A stretch of DNA of 64,000 nucleotides from assembly GCA_028583605.1 (NCBI GenBank), contig CM053330.1, positions 20,051,539-20,115,538 of the forward strand, given 5' to 3'. The notes beneath the pieces are model-generated. The model saw nothing but the letters and a program-made list of their open reading frames with translations. It was not told where the DNA came from and searched no databases. The position numbers and the translations under genes were made by a program. Numbering within the stretch: position 1 is the first letter of the stretch; each line of letters begins with the position of its first letter. Below are positions 12,018-23,573 of this stretch, piece after piece. The DNA is from Dastarcus helophoroides (Eukaryota; Arthropoda; Insecta; Coleoptera; Bothrideridae).

Positions 12018-12335
12018 GAATTGATTCTGATTTCTTGAATTTTCGAATTAGGTACTAAATTTGTAAATATCTTTTAAATGACAAGGAATAAAAAATTGAA
12101 ATTTGGTACGCATGTGTAACTTAATATACCCTTTAAGAATAGTCGAGAAAAAAATATAGTTGCCATTTAAAAAAATTGTTGATGACGTCACATTCTAAAT
12201 TTGGGACATTCTGTATACAATCTTCCTGCATCAAAAAGAGCATAAGCTAAAATATTAATCGACGTGTCCAAGCATATTTCCGAAAAAAACTGACTTTGAT
12301 TTATTGAATTTATTGCAAGTTACGGCCTAGCACTG
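12018..12335 (-). repeat. Right terminal inverted repeat
   Basis: Uninterrupted partner of 10142-10817. It serves as the empty-site reference for the LTR insertion on the other side. Confidence 0.88.
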
Positions 12336-12339
12336 TATT

Positions 12340-14620
12340 AATGTAGCAAATGCTATAACGTTAGTGATATTTCGGAGCTTCTCTCTTTGAGAATTCCTGA
12401 TCAGAAACTCGTAACTTTTATAGTGAATGAAGCATAGGAATGAACAAATGGCGCCAAGTTTGGATTTAGGGCAGATGAGGCAAGATTTCAATTTTTAGAC
12501 TTTTTGTTGTTTGATCTTTATCAGTAGAAGTAGTTTTTGTGTTAACGTTGATGGGATGGGAGAGAATACAACAAAATGATTAACCAGAGTTCCAATAATA
12601 TCTGTACAGTGTAAGCTGTCAACATGGATAATAAATTCAGCAATTGTCCAAATGAAACGTATTCTTCTGTCGACGAGTGTCGATGAGTTTCAGTAAAAAC
12701 AAAACCTGTTACAATCATTTTGTAATTTATTCTTTTTAGCTAAATATTATGTACTTTCATTTTTTTAGTCTTCTTTATTCTAGTCTTTGCTTTCAGTCTG
12801 GTGCGATAAAAGGTCAACTATAGAGCTTGAAACAAATCCCAAGTAAACAAATCAACAATTAACCAGAAAAATAAAAAAAATGTTTGCTTGATTTGTAAAG
12901 CAAATTAAGATTATTTAACTAATAAAGGATTTAAATTGGCTACAATGGTCAAATTTGATTTTCCGGTTTTCACTGATCCCATACATTGGGATCTTTATTT
13001 TGATGTCACCATTAAGATTTGAAAGCACGAGATAAATGAGCACTTTTAAAGAATTCAAGTAAATAAGGTTCAATATCTTGTTGTCCCTGTTGTAGACCAA
13101 CACTTATTCAGGCAAAAAACCCATCAATAATAATTCAATAATCTTTAGGATTAGCTAACAAATTGCTAAAGCGTCATTAATAGTGTGGCATACTATTTTT
13201 ATTATCGCAAGGAGATAACTGAAGGTCAAGTGGGTATGTGATGCAAAAATATTTATAGATCAGTCAAAGGTACATGAATTGCATGAATTATTTAATGAAG
13301 GATGGAATAAACGGATTTTATCACGGTAGTAAATATTTTATTGCCCAGATTAGGAGTCGAATAATTATATGATCAGTAAAATTTGTTCGCATAATGAAAT
13401 TGTGCCGAAACCATATGATTATTATTATTCACCTACTTTGATTTTACCTACGCCAGTTTAAATCATTTAGTTTTTATTAAATTTCTCGTATACTGTAATT
13501 CAAGCCTTTATTTACCACTTGCTATTTGTAGTTAATAATTTCTGGTAATACAATCTCAGATGTTAATAATAAAACCTTAGCGTTGCGATCAAACACGTTC
13601 GTCATATGTAATTATCTATACCCTAAGAATAAATAGAATTGATCAGTTTGGGCTTGTTGCTGAAGGGTTTCAATTGCAAAGTATTTATCATAGCTTTGCA
13701 TTCGGAAATTTACAGCGTGAATATCTTCAGGACATGGATGTAACTAACATTCCTCTAACCAACCCACACGAGCCACGCAAAAGGATAACAGTTATGAATT
13801 ACTTGCTGCTTTGCAAATAATTAATTATCATATTGTCTAAACAGTGTCAGCCTTTTCTTAACGAAAAAATTATCAAATTTTCTTAAAATTGACCTTGTTG
13901 ATCATGTGCGTTTTCTTTTATTTGAGAAAGATTATTTTATTATTTTTTATTTTTACCAAAGAAATTTCTTTAAGCTAATGATCCACCGATATTAACCAGC
14001 ACTCTAAAGTGAAGCTATTTTTAACTCATTATCAACTATAACGGATCTTTAATGTATGTCAGAATTTTGCAGGTTCCAAGAAATTTGTCAATAGCTTTAC
14101 AGTCTCAAGGAAAATGCATGGAAAATGACCCCTGTTGCAAAAAAGTTAAAAACTAAATTTTTTATTTCAGTAATATCTTCGATTCTGCTTAATAAATAAA
14201 TAAGTATAGAAAAAATTATTTGCGTTTTTTTTGTAGACTTAGTCGTTGTTGAGAAAATGTCCCACGAATAGTGCTTTCGGGGAGTCGCACTTATTTCTGC
14301 ATTACCCAGAGGGTAAAAAACTTGGACCGTTTTTTTTTAATGCAATATCCCTAGAAGACCTAATCTACTTTACCTCTTCCATTGAATTTGTGATTTTTTT
14401 TGAAGGGAGGGATGTGTTTGTTGGTCTCAATGTGACCTTCACTTTCATCGCCGTTGTTAAAATAATATTTTGACGGGAACTAAATAAATAAATGTCTAAA
14501 ACGAAGTTAGATTACTTTTTGCAAAGACAGGTGTCGGTGGTGCGTATCTATACATTTTCACCTAATTTAGGAACAACAAAAAGGGTAAAAAAAAGTAGGC
14601 AAATATCAGATTGTATATAC
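12340..14620. other. Non-coding stretch
   Basis: No gene or repeat family recognised. The open frames near 12915-13103 and 14246-14473 are short, AT-driven and unsupported. Confidence 0.45.
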
Positions 14621-14624
14621 CTTA

Positions 14625-15210
14625 CGCCTCTTACACACGAGCGGTTTTTGCAAATTTGCCGACTGGCACAAAAACCGACGAAAAGGTTTTCACAGGGCAC
14701 CGGCGTTTGGTTTGCCGTCGCGGTACATATTCTCATTTTACGTGAGCCGTAATGGGAAGAGTTGCTACGAAAATTTTGTGTGCATTTGCTATTTGCAAAA
14801 GACGAACATCTCGTAAAAAATAAAAATAAATATAAAAATGTGGATTCATCCCCTACTGTAGGAGATAATTACTATCGGAGTTTTCTGAGACCTTTTTACC
14901 AAGTTGAAATGAAATGAATCAAATTCTTTAATTATTTTCAAATAACTGACATTGCAAAATCTTAAACGCGACAACGGTTTCGTCGGCGTTCGTCTGCAAA
15001 ACTACATAAGCTGCCCGCTAACAAAACCTCGGCGACGGTGAAAATGCCGAGCGGCGACAGTGTGTTCGCCGTCGATATTTTAAACTTTGCGGCAACCGGT
15101 CGTTCGAATTGCCGTCGCCGCTGTCGTGTGTAAAGTTGCATTAAACTCCTTGTTATTTAAAGTTTGCCAATTTGCCGACCGGCAGAAAAACCGCTCGTGT
15201 GTAAGAGGCG
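14625..15210. mobile_element. MITE-like element with 25-bp perfect terminal inverted repeats
   Basis: Both ends read CGCCTCTTACACACGAGCGG inward, plus five more matching bases. Just inside the ends are GC-rich subterminal blocks (TTTGCCGACTGGCA on the left, TTTGCCGACCGGCA on the right, and repeated GCCGTCGCCG-type text) that contrast sharply with the AT-rich centre (14770-14960). At 586 bp with no transposase it is non-autonomous. I could not read an unambiguous target duplication, so the superfamily is open. The overlapping open frames follow the inverted repeats and are not genes. Confidence 0.8.
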
Positions 15211-15654
15211 GTAGGGAGGGAGCTAATAATCATCCAAATAATGCTACTAGATATGTTGGTGGTCGACATACGATACCGTTTGAAATCTTTACACATTTAT
15301 TGTATCGATACTCTTGTCATGATCACAATATGAAGGTAAATTATTAGATCAAGAACGTAACATCGAGACCAATAAAAACAGTCCACTGGCCAATAAATTG
15401 CGAATTTAACAATTTAACTAAAGGCGGAATAGTACATTAGGCATTCTGGCAAAATCGGTTAAAAAACGTGTCACATGCCGTAAAAAACCAGTTTTTTAAT
15501 TCTTTGAATCGGTCAAAAATAAGAATAAACATGGGGAGTGTCCATTAAGAAAACTAACCCTGTACCTTTTGGGTGAGGTCAAAATCAGTGTCACTATCTA
15601 AAAGCATGTTATTCATGTGACATTTTCTCAGTAACGACTATGACTAGAAAATTT

Positions 15655-15860
15655 TAGGCTTTCCAACTTTTATAACTAGAATTGGGTGAATTATTGACTA
15701 ACAAAATTTTCCATCTTTGGATCAATATCGCATCCTATCCGCACATAATCTTGGTGGGGACCTTTATATACTTATTTGTTAAGCCGAAGTGAAGATTTGT
15801 ATTTCAATTTTTGAAGATAACCAAGAACCAGTCCGTTTCACCAAAAAAAACCCCGAAGTG
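15655..15860 (-). repeat. Copy 1 of a dispersed repeat (others at 57.06 and 59.95 kb)
   Basis: The reverse complement contains CTTCACTTCGGCTTAACAAA, then AAGATTATGTGCGGAT and a TTGAT.CAAAGATGGAA block. The same order is found at 57110-57230 and 59990-60090. The motif CGAAGTGAAGAT also occurs twice here (about 15785 and 15855). Confidence 0.65.
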
Positions 15861-16774
15861 AAGATATTTCTAAAAAAATTAGTATTTATTTATTTTGTAG
15901 CAAAATCTGTTTTCCTAGGATATCAGTTTACAATATCAAATTGTGTAAAGTTTAAAAAGGCAATATTGTCAATGTCAAGAGGTAAAAAATGAAATTGGTT
16001 TCATAACTATTAAAAATGTCAGTTATTTGAAGAAACTTGTTTCATGTCTACATAATGACTTTACTTTTTAAGTTTTAAACAATTTTTAACATTATATTGT
16101 TGCTTTAAACTCGAAGATGCACTGTTCTTGCATCAACTAGGCTAGGAGCCCAGCAGACATACATAATTAAATCTGATGTCGGGGTCTTTCTGAAATTAGG
16201 ATTGAAAAACCTTGTTAACTTAATTCGATAGTTGATCTGTAGGTGATCACGCTACTTTTCGCAATTCGTGCCCGGTTTAAAACATTATTTTTCCTTTCGA
16301 TTAGGATTTGCTTATGATAGAAGCTTATTGGTTTTGGAAATGATTGATCAAATAGTTTAATTTTTTTTTAATAATTATGAGGTTCTCAAGAGGATAAGAA
16401 AATTTGAGAGCTAGAAATGCTTGTAACCTTTATGGATATCACGGTTTTGGGATCCTCTCAACAATAGTGTAAAAGCGAAAGGCTAAACACATAATGGAAC
16501 AGTCATGAAAACAGAGAGCAAAGCAATGAGATCAAACCAATAGCTGTTTAGAATACTCATAGTGAAGCGAAGAGCAATCACCAGGAGTACGGCAAGTGAG
16601 CAAAGCGCTTTGCTTTCAGTTTTTACCGCAGCTCTACTCTCCACTCCACTATGTGTTTAGCCCCAGACGACATTCCCTTTCGTCTTTGAGATAGATCCAT
16701 TTGAAAAAACCTGCAGGTACCTACCCCCCATGCAGATTGCGGTGAAATTGTGAACTTTTAATAAATATGAAAAT

Positions 16775-17005
16775 AGGTAATCGGGGCCGTTCAAATGTGA
16801 ACGGTAAAATTATATCATGTACTTTAGTCTTTGAACCAGTCGTCGCAAAATTTGACGTATGGATGTACATACAAATGTCAAATATACATTCAGCGTTGAC
16901 AACAAACGAAAAAGTGATTTGAAATATATTGAAATATGCCTAGGCACTTAACTAAAGCGCAGAAAGTGCGAATTTTAGCTCAGTAAGAAGAAAATCAGTC
17001 TGAAG
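16775..17005 (+). pseudogene. Possible 5' end of a DNA-transposon transposase, broken by an insertion
   Basis: An ATG at 16936 opens a frame reading MPRHLTKAQKVRILAQ, then a stop and EENQSEA. This looks like the start of a helix-turn-helix DNA-binding domain of the kind that opens many insect transposases (MPR.L.KAQ.V.IL). The frame runs straight into the MITE at 17006. Sequence after the MITE may continue the same decayed gene, but I could not trace it. The assignment rests on a short N-terminal resemblance only. Confidence 0.3.
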
Positions 17006-18254
17006 CTAGGGTTTCCTACAAAACGGCAACGTAAAAGAACGGCCGTTTTTTGACCGCCGCTTTATGCCATGCAGCGGTCGAGGACAGAACGGTCGTCTTG
17101 ACGGAGAACATTGATGTAAAGTAAGAAAAGCGTTGCAGTAGAGTACGTCGGCCGAGACTAGGGCTGTAAAATTGTCACGATTTGAGCTGTATTGTTCTAA
17201 TTTTCTATAATTTTTTTAGTAGTCACAAACTATATTTATTTGTCGTTTTCCTTTTAGTCGACAAATAAATTTTGAAACACGTGTCACTTCATTTTTAGTT
17301 GACAAAAATTATTTTTAGAGAACGCATTTTTCTTTATTTTAGCAGACAAGGTTGTATTTTAGGGTGTTCCATATATATACGTATATATAGTTTTTTGATT
17401 ATATTTAGAGGTTTTTTGATTGGCAAAAATCATTTTTGGTCATGATGTTTTTTTAATTGATAACGTAGCTGAAAACTAAAAATCTGCCTCATGAACCTAT
17501 AAAGTATGTTGTTTTGCAAGACAAAATTTCTCTCTAAAATTGATAACCTCTAATGCTTCAGAACAGATTTGTTCTTATACTCTAATTGCTTGTTTACAAC
17601 CATCAGAATCCCCGCAGGCCAAGGGACTATTGCTATGGTAATTATTTCTAAATATTTTTTATACTACATTGAAATTCCTAAAATAGACTGAGGTATTGAC
17701 AAAATTATCAACAAAAAATCCTTTAGAATGTAATGTTGTAATAAACACGAATAAAAACTAAAGATGTCAATTGATAAACTGACATATACCTAATTAAATA
17801 TGTCCTTAGTCATCTAGTTTAAAGATTATGTCTGTAAAATTTTAAAATTATTTCAAAAAGTATGAAAATTTTTCATCTTATTGAAGAACACATTCTATGT
17901 CATTTGGTATTTTCAAACTTTTTATTTAATAAAAATTGAATAATATAAAAGGGAGATATAATATTATATAAAACATCCCGCATATGCAAATAATAATAAA
18001 AAAGTTAAATAAATCATAGTAGCTACATTCCAACGTAAAATGGCAACGTAATGTATTAAATCGTGCTTGCAGTATCCTCACCGTACACAGCGGTCGCTTC
18101 GAAAGTGGGGTTGACGTACTTTTTCGCAGCGGTAGCCCCTAACGTTCTGTAGGAAAACACTGCCTATTAGAAGCAGGTGCACGGTTTTTGGTGACGTCAC
18201 TCGACGTAACATTACGGTCGCTCTTTTACGTTACCGTTCTGTAGGAAACCCTAG
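17006..18254. mobile_element. Non-autonomous DNA transposon, ends CTAGGGTTTCCTACA
   Basis: The left end CTAGGGTTTCCTACAAAACGG and the right end (reverse complement CTAGGGTTTCCTACAGAACG) match, followed on both sides by GTAACGTAAAAGA-type text. Symmetry at the boundary (CTAG on both sides) leaves the target duplication ambiguous between TA and CTAG. The ends are GC-richer than the core. An internal copy of the end motif (GTTCTGTAGGAAAACACTGC, about 18144-18163) suggests an internal rearrangement. There is no coding sequence. It sits inside the putative transposase start at 16936. Confidence 0.75.
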
Positions 18255-18320
18255 CTTTAGAGTGAAATTGCCCAAGAAAATTCCATTTGCACCCACAAAA
18301 TTTGCGCCAGATTTCCTAAA

Positions 18321-18614
18321 TCATTTCAAATTTGGGTGGCGGCAACTGTACTTATAAGATTTAAAACCAAAAGCATGGAGCACATGCAATAGTCCCTGTG
18401 GGGATCTGATCTCAGTCCTTGCATTGTCTAATCTATAAACATGGAAATCTTTTGTCGATGGTCTAGCGAGGCTGCTCGTCGGACATGCCAAAACCTTGGC
18501 ATCAGCAATTTGGAGATAAGCAATGAGGTTATGTTTCTCGGAAGCCATTATTTTCGCAATAATTTTATGAACATGATTGAATAAAAATTGCATTGTCATC
18601 CAATTTTGAGACAT
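18321..18614 (-). other. Unassigned 97-codon open frame
   Basis: Uninterrupted minus-strand frame with a balanced amino-acid composition (segments such as DAKVLACPTSSLARPSTKDF). It lies just outside the MITE. I recognise no family, no splice sites and no promoter. It could be the antisense shadow of a decayed transposon gene or chance. Confidence 0.2.
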
Positions 18615-19617
18615 GATTAGAAGTTTAAAGCGATGGTGACGAACTCACCCTTGTTAGGGCAGGTACAAAAATGTCACAACCGTATTCACTTCCAGATACA
18701 ACCGAATTCACTCCCGCCGGATACTGGCATGGATAACGACTAATTAATGATCTTTAAGACATCAAATGCAAATATTACTTTTTCTTTACATTTATTAGTT
18801 AGTTGAGAGAAACCTTGTGCAGAAGTGTCTTATAGAAATGGCACCTAGTCCTTGCACGGTGGTTAGTGAGAGAGGAAAATCGCAGTTGCTTATCGAAGGG
18901 TGTAAATTAAGTTTTCAAAAGGGCTTGCTAACAACGTAAAACGTTGGTGTTAAATGTCATGAGGTAGTCGATGCGATGCATATGTTAAAACGGAAGGATC
19001 TGAAGATGTAATTATTGGGTGTCGGTTTTGAATCATAGTCACAAAAAAATTTTTGAAAAGCTTTTGAGTGCTTGAAGTTAACTTTAAAATTTGCTTCAAC
19101 AATTTTATTGTAGACCTTGAAAAAGCCATTCATGTAGCTTTTAAAGCTGCCTCTCCCATCAGTAATATGTATCTGTGGCTGTCGATTTCATTGAGGTCAA
19201 GTATGGTACCGAAAAATTCAGAAACTTTGTCTTCTAAATATAATAGAAGAAATAAAACGGACACTACAACTTTTTATTACGGAGGATTTATGTAATTACC
19301 CTCGCAACTGCATCAATAAGTCATCGGGACTGAACTCGGTCCATGCTTTTCCAAGGACAGGTAGTTTTCTTCGTCCGTTTATGATCAAAGGTCAAGTCTC
19401 ATCGGAAGTTTGTTTAAAGTCGATTGCAAAATTTGTGCTGAATAGACGAACGGAAATGTTGAACTTGAATTGAAAATTGAAATTGCTACCGATTAATAAT
19501 AATAAAGTACTGGAGGGAGAAGGATGAATTTAGCATTTCGATCTCTATTAGGATAATTTTGCACACCGCCAATTTTCTAGTTCCAAACACGTTATACGTT
19601 TAATCTCTTTGTTTCAG

Positions 19618-19737
19618 GCACGAAGGCGGTAATTATGGATTTTGATAGGGACCCCACTTTGCAAGAATGGACGAGGGAACAACCCTTATCTGTTCTTGCT
19701 TTGGATAGTGCAGACCGAGCAGTATTAAGAATAGCAG
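19618..19737 (+). CDS. shot: Short stop / MACF1 (spectraplakin) exon preceding the actin-binding domain
   Basis: Spectraplakins are giant cytolinkers that bind F-actin through paired N-terminal calponin-homology domains and microtubules through the C-terminus. The 120-bp exon has a good acceptor (polypyrimidine CTCTTTGTTTCAG, ending at 19617) and a donor (CAG|GTCAGT at 19737/19738). From ATG 19635 it encodes MDFDRDPTLQEWTREQPLSV, followed by a segment ending DRAVLRIA. It then ends one base into a codon. In the family this A-V-x-R-I-A segment is followed by D-E-R-D and the first calponin-homology domain, and a split Asp codon (G|AT) would fit that junction. The frame is open upstream to the acceptor, so ATG 19635 may be an isoform start or an internal Met. 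The next exon is not visible in the remaining 44 kb. The assignment is from memory of the family, with good but not conclusive support. Confidence 0.68.
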
Positions 19738-21830
19738 GTCAGTATTTGCATTATCGTTTTTACACACCGCTTTCCTTGAATAAATCACTCATTCGATACC
19801 AACTTTCATTTTATTGTTTTCTAGCTTCCTATTTGCCATTTACTGCTTTTTACCACTTTCCCTAAAAGAGCGCCAGTAAACTTCCCTTAACATTTGTAAC
19901 TTTACATTTCAAGTAGATTTGTAGAAATTACAGCTTAAAATCTATTTGTTCGTAATTGTTGTTAAATTTGCATTTAATTATTGTTTAGGCATCCTACCCT
20001 TATTTCATAATTTTTTTAAATATTTGATTCAATTTATTTTATGTTATTTATAACTATCATTGTTAAAAGACGAAGCCAAAATGTGGGGAGAATGGCTAAG
20101 ACTTTGTTTTCAAATGCTAAGTAGGATTGAAAGATTGTAGATATAATTTGGTTAATCTTTTTCTTTATGCTAAATGTTGGCGAAGTAATTTTATTTTAGA
20201 CAAATTATTACTTACTCGGTCATACCATAGTTTTATTGGACATATTCATGTTTAAATGTTGATATTTCTAATTCCCTATGCAGTTTCTACTAGCCAAATA
20301 TGCTAATGGAGAACTTTATATGGCATTAAATGTCAAGGAAAGAGAACAAAACATTCAAATTCACCTTAAACAGAAACTATCGTTGAACTTGACAAAGAAG
20401 GACATGCTAATCACAGGACGAACGAAATAAATTAGTTTGCGTCACTGTGATGACAAGTTTTAGATGAAGTCAAGTGTCTGGAAGCTAATATTTATCTGTT
20501 AGCTCCTTTATGTGCATCATTAAATTAGAATAAACATAAATAAGATGGCACTTTCGAGAAGCCCACATAAGTTTCGATGCGCTTTGAACAACCAAAACTC
20601 GTCTTATTTACTTAACGTAATAGAACAGATCCTCGGATATAGTTCAACAAACCGCAAGAATGTGTTAACTATCTAAATTTCAATGAATCATTTTCAAGGA
20701 AGATAATTGAACGTGTTATTAATAACACGAGGTTTTCTGTTAGTACTTAAGAGCATGAATGAGAGATTTGTTTAGGAAACATGAAATTAACTCTGCATTA
20801 GCTGTACTTTTGTTATTATCGAGTATTATCTATAGTTGCTCTAATTTTCCCCTTTTTTCTATTTATCTATTTTTATATAAAATGTTTTCTCTTGAAATTT
20901 GCACTAGTTAAACAAAATTGTGAACAAGACTTTATGCCAGTTTCTCGTGGTTATAGCAACTTTTCGATGATTGCGATCCATCCATACAATTGCGATGAAA
21001 TAAAATTCTCAGAAGGATGATCATTCCATGATCGAAGGCATTATTATTCATTTTTATCAAACAAAATATTTTGTAAATTTGTAATTCTACGTTTTACAAC
21101 CATCTTGCTCTTATAGGGGTCATTTTAAACCAACCCTTAATATAATTCTTGATATACCACGTGTCCCAAAATAGAGTACTGAAGAAGGATTTCTTTTATA
21201 TTTGTGGGTCTATAAGAAAAAGTCATTCCCTATAAAAACTCCTGATGATGATCTTAAATCACCGGAAATGATATTCATTTCGAGATTTTTTGCACAGGGA
21301 GTTCAATTATGTGGAAAATTCAAAAAATCGCCAAGAGTATATTGTTGTTATTTTTGGCGGTATCGAAAATTGTTATTAAGAAATGACTTTGTAATGACAA
21401 CAAATGCTCAAAAACGAAATTTTGGTTGATTTAAAAAATATAAGCAAAATATGTTATAAATCAAGGTTAGACACAAGAAAATAGAGAGGTATTTGATAAT
21501 AATAATAAGTGATTAAACTAAAACATCATCATTCAAAGGTATTACCACCTGCTCGAAACTATGCACTAAAAATTACAAATGTTCCCAAATGTAATTTGTG
21601 GCGACACTGATTCTTTTGTACTGCCTGGAGAGAAAAAAAAATGGATGACTATGATAGGAATTAAAAAAAAATCATCTTGGTGATGATACCTATTAAAACA
21701 AATATTATTGTTGATTTATCACTAATAAGTATTAACTTACGTTTTCCCTTTCCTTGTTAAGTTTGATTAAAAATAATTTTTATTTTAATATTTCGAATCA
21801 TTCATTATGATGTTTTCTTAGATACTCACA
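19738..21830 (+). other. Start of long intron, no features recognised
   Basis: AT-rich sequence after the donor at 19738. No second calponin-homology exon, RNA gene or recognisable repeat was seen. Confidence 0.5.
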
Positions 21831-21837
21831 AATTTCA

Positions 21838-21975
21838 AAGCCACCTAGCGGTCTACAGAAGAAACTGGAATAACTCCAACAACAGTCATGCAAGCGAATA
21901 CACCCAGAGTGCAATAATGCCCTCCTTTAGAGGGCTGCGTTATTGCAGTCCAGGTCTATTCTATTTGCAAAAATT
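21838..21975. repeat. Palindromic remnant of the ribozyme-type LTR
   Basis: GCCACCTAGCG (minus-orientation LTR text) is followed by GCAATAATGCCCTCC-TTTA-GAGGGCTGCGTTATTGC, an almost perfect hairpin. It ends in GCAGTCCAGGTCTATTCTAT, the plus-orientation LTR terminus. This is a collapsed version of the inverted-LTR arrangement seen intact at 29.2-30.1 kb. Confidence 0.55.
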
Positions 21976-22495
21976 CCTGAAAATAAATTAAAATTTGAAA
22001 TTTAGGCTTTTTTGTAGTTCTAGATCATATTTTTAAATAATATTTTTCGATACTGCCAAAAATACTAGCAATTTACTTCAGATTATTTTTTATAATTTCC
22101 AAATAATTGAACTCTCTAATAAAAAACAACCAAAATTATGTCATTTTCAGTGATTTAAGATTAAGCAGAAGTTTTTATAAAGAATGACTTTTTCTCGTAA
22201 ATTCATAAATAAAAAAAACAACTCTCCAGTACTTCTATCTTGTTACTAATTTGATATTTAGTACCCATTTATTTTAAAATTCTGATTCATTGCTGTAGTT
22301 GGAAAGAAAGTTTCGACAAGTACTTACTAACTTATCAGCAAAATCATAAATTTGCTTAACTATATTAGATAATTACTTTTAGAATTATGAAAGTTTTTGA
22401 ACCCCAATCTGAAAGTTATCTCAAATAGGTTCCTTTGGACATTAAACGTAATAATTCACATTTGCAACCCTCACTTCGTGGAATTCTTTAATATT

Positions 22496-22760
22496 CATGA
22501 CTATTAAACTTTATTAACGATAAAAACGCAACAAAATTTAAAAACTCCACAAGGTTTTCGATAAATATTATATTACATTCGTAGGAGTCTGTGATCCATG
22601 GAGCTTGTTAGGATAACAACGGCTAAACAAATTGCTGGTATGACCGTCGATGATGCAGTAATGCGAAACCTGGTCCGGTGTTAGCAAATATTTATCGAAA
22701 ACCTTGTGGAATTTTGAAATTTTGTTGCTTTTTTATCGTTAGTAAAGTTTAATAGTTATA
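22496..22760. mobile_element. Small foldback element
   Basis: About 75-bp inverted arms: left ATTAAACTTTATTAACGATA to GGTTTTCGATAAATATT, matched by the reverse complement at about 22685-22756. They flank a 110-bp GC-richer centre that contains CGAAACCTGGTCCGGTGTTA. AATATT occurs at both borders (22490-22495 and 22761-22766) and may be the target duplication. No coding sequence. Confidence 0.75.
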
Positions 22761-23573
22761 AATATTAAACGTAATGACTGATGGGCATTAGAATTTATCC
22801 TTTGCGGATATCATGAAAGTTTTTTTGCTGAACATACATTTAAAAAGAAAGTATTTATTTATGTACAAATGTAACAAGTTAACAACAAGTGATTTATTTC
22901 TATTCCGCTGATTCTTAACTGATAGTTCTTGGAACCTAATTCTTCAGTAAAGTGGAAACTTATTTTGCTTGAGTACTCGTCAAGCTTTAAATATTATGCT
23001 GAATTCAACGTTTTCTAAATAAGTGCGAGTATTAATTATTATGGCTTTAATTATTAGATTTATTAAAAGAAAAATCTACTGCACTGATCTGCTTCATGAA
23101 TGTTTGAAGTTTAAATATAAAATTGCAGGGTAACTTAAAATTCATAATTCCTTAATGCTGTGTCAAATTTAAATATACTGTATCAAAATAATGTGTTAGA
23201 AATCGCGAAGTGTATGGATCCCTTTATGGAATGTGCCAGGCAGTTGTTATCTCGAAGTAACTCAAATGCAAGTGTACATATTTCTGATCACATTGTCTCT
23301 AGCAAATAATAGAGGTCTTTCCGAGATAAAAACGTCCAGGCAGACCAAGATGTAAATTATACGCGCTCTCCTATTGTGATTCCTTCAGTACGGAATTCAG
23401 TGTTCAGTAATTGATTCGTGTTACTCATTGGTCTATTACGTCCTGCTTCTTGGCATAAACAAAGTGTTTACATTCAAGGCATATTTATAATTGAGTTTAA
23501 TACGTAACAATACGTTTAAAAGCAGGGTTAATTTTTTTATAGATCTATGAATATTTTTCATTGCGAAACGTAT

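Larger units (their letters stand above)
10142..12335 (-). mobile_element. Tc1/mariner-superfamily transposon with long terminal inverted repeats, interrupted by a solo LTR
   Basis: The ends CAGTGCTAG and CTAGCACTG are flanked by TA on both sides (10140-10141 and 12336-12337), the canonical superfamily target duplication. After removing the inserted LTR, the inverted repeats run about 317 bp on the left (10142-10817) and 318 bp on the right (12018-12335). Shared blocks include CAGTTTTTTTTCGGAAATAT and TTACACATGCGTACCAAATT. The transposase gene between them is on the minus strand. Without the LTR the element is about 1.84 kb. Confidence 0.9.

Noticed and set aside
14492..14752. Open frames on both strands at the left end of the MITE
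   Set aside because: They follow the GC-rich terminal repeat and mirror each other; no family match.
15087..15347. 86-codon frame with Cys/Arg-rich composition
   Set aside because: Overlaps the right MITE end and extends into AT-rich flank without support.
19068..19295. 75-codon frame upstream of the shot exon
   Set aside because: No splice signals joining it to the exon at 19618 and no recognisable similarity.
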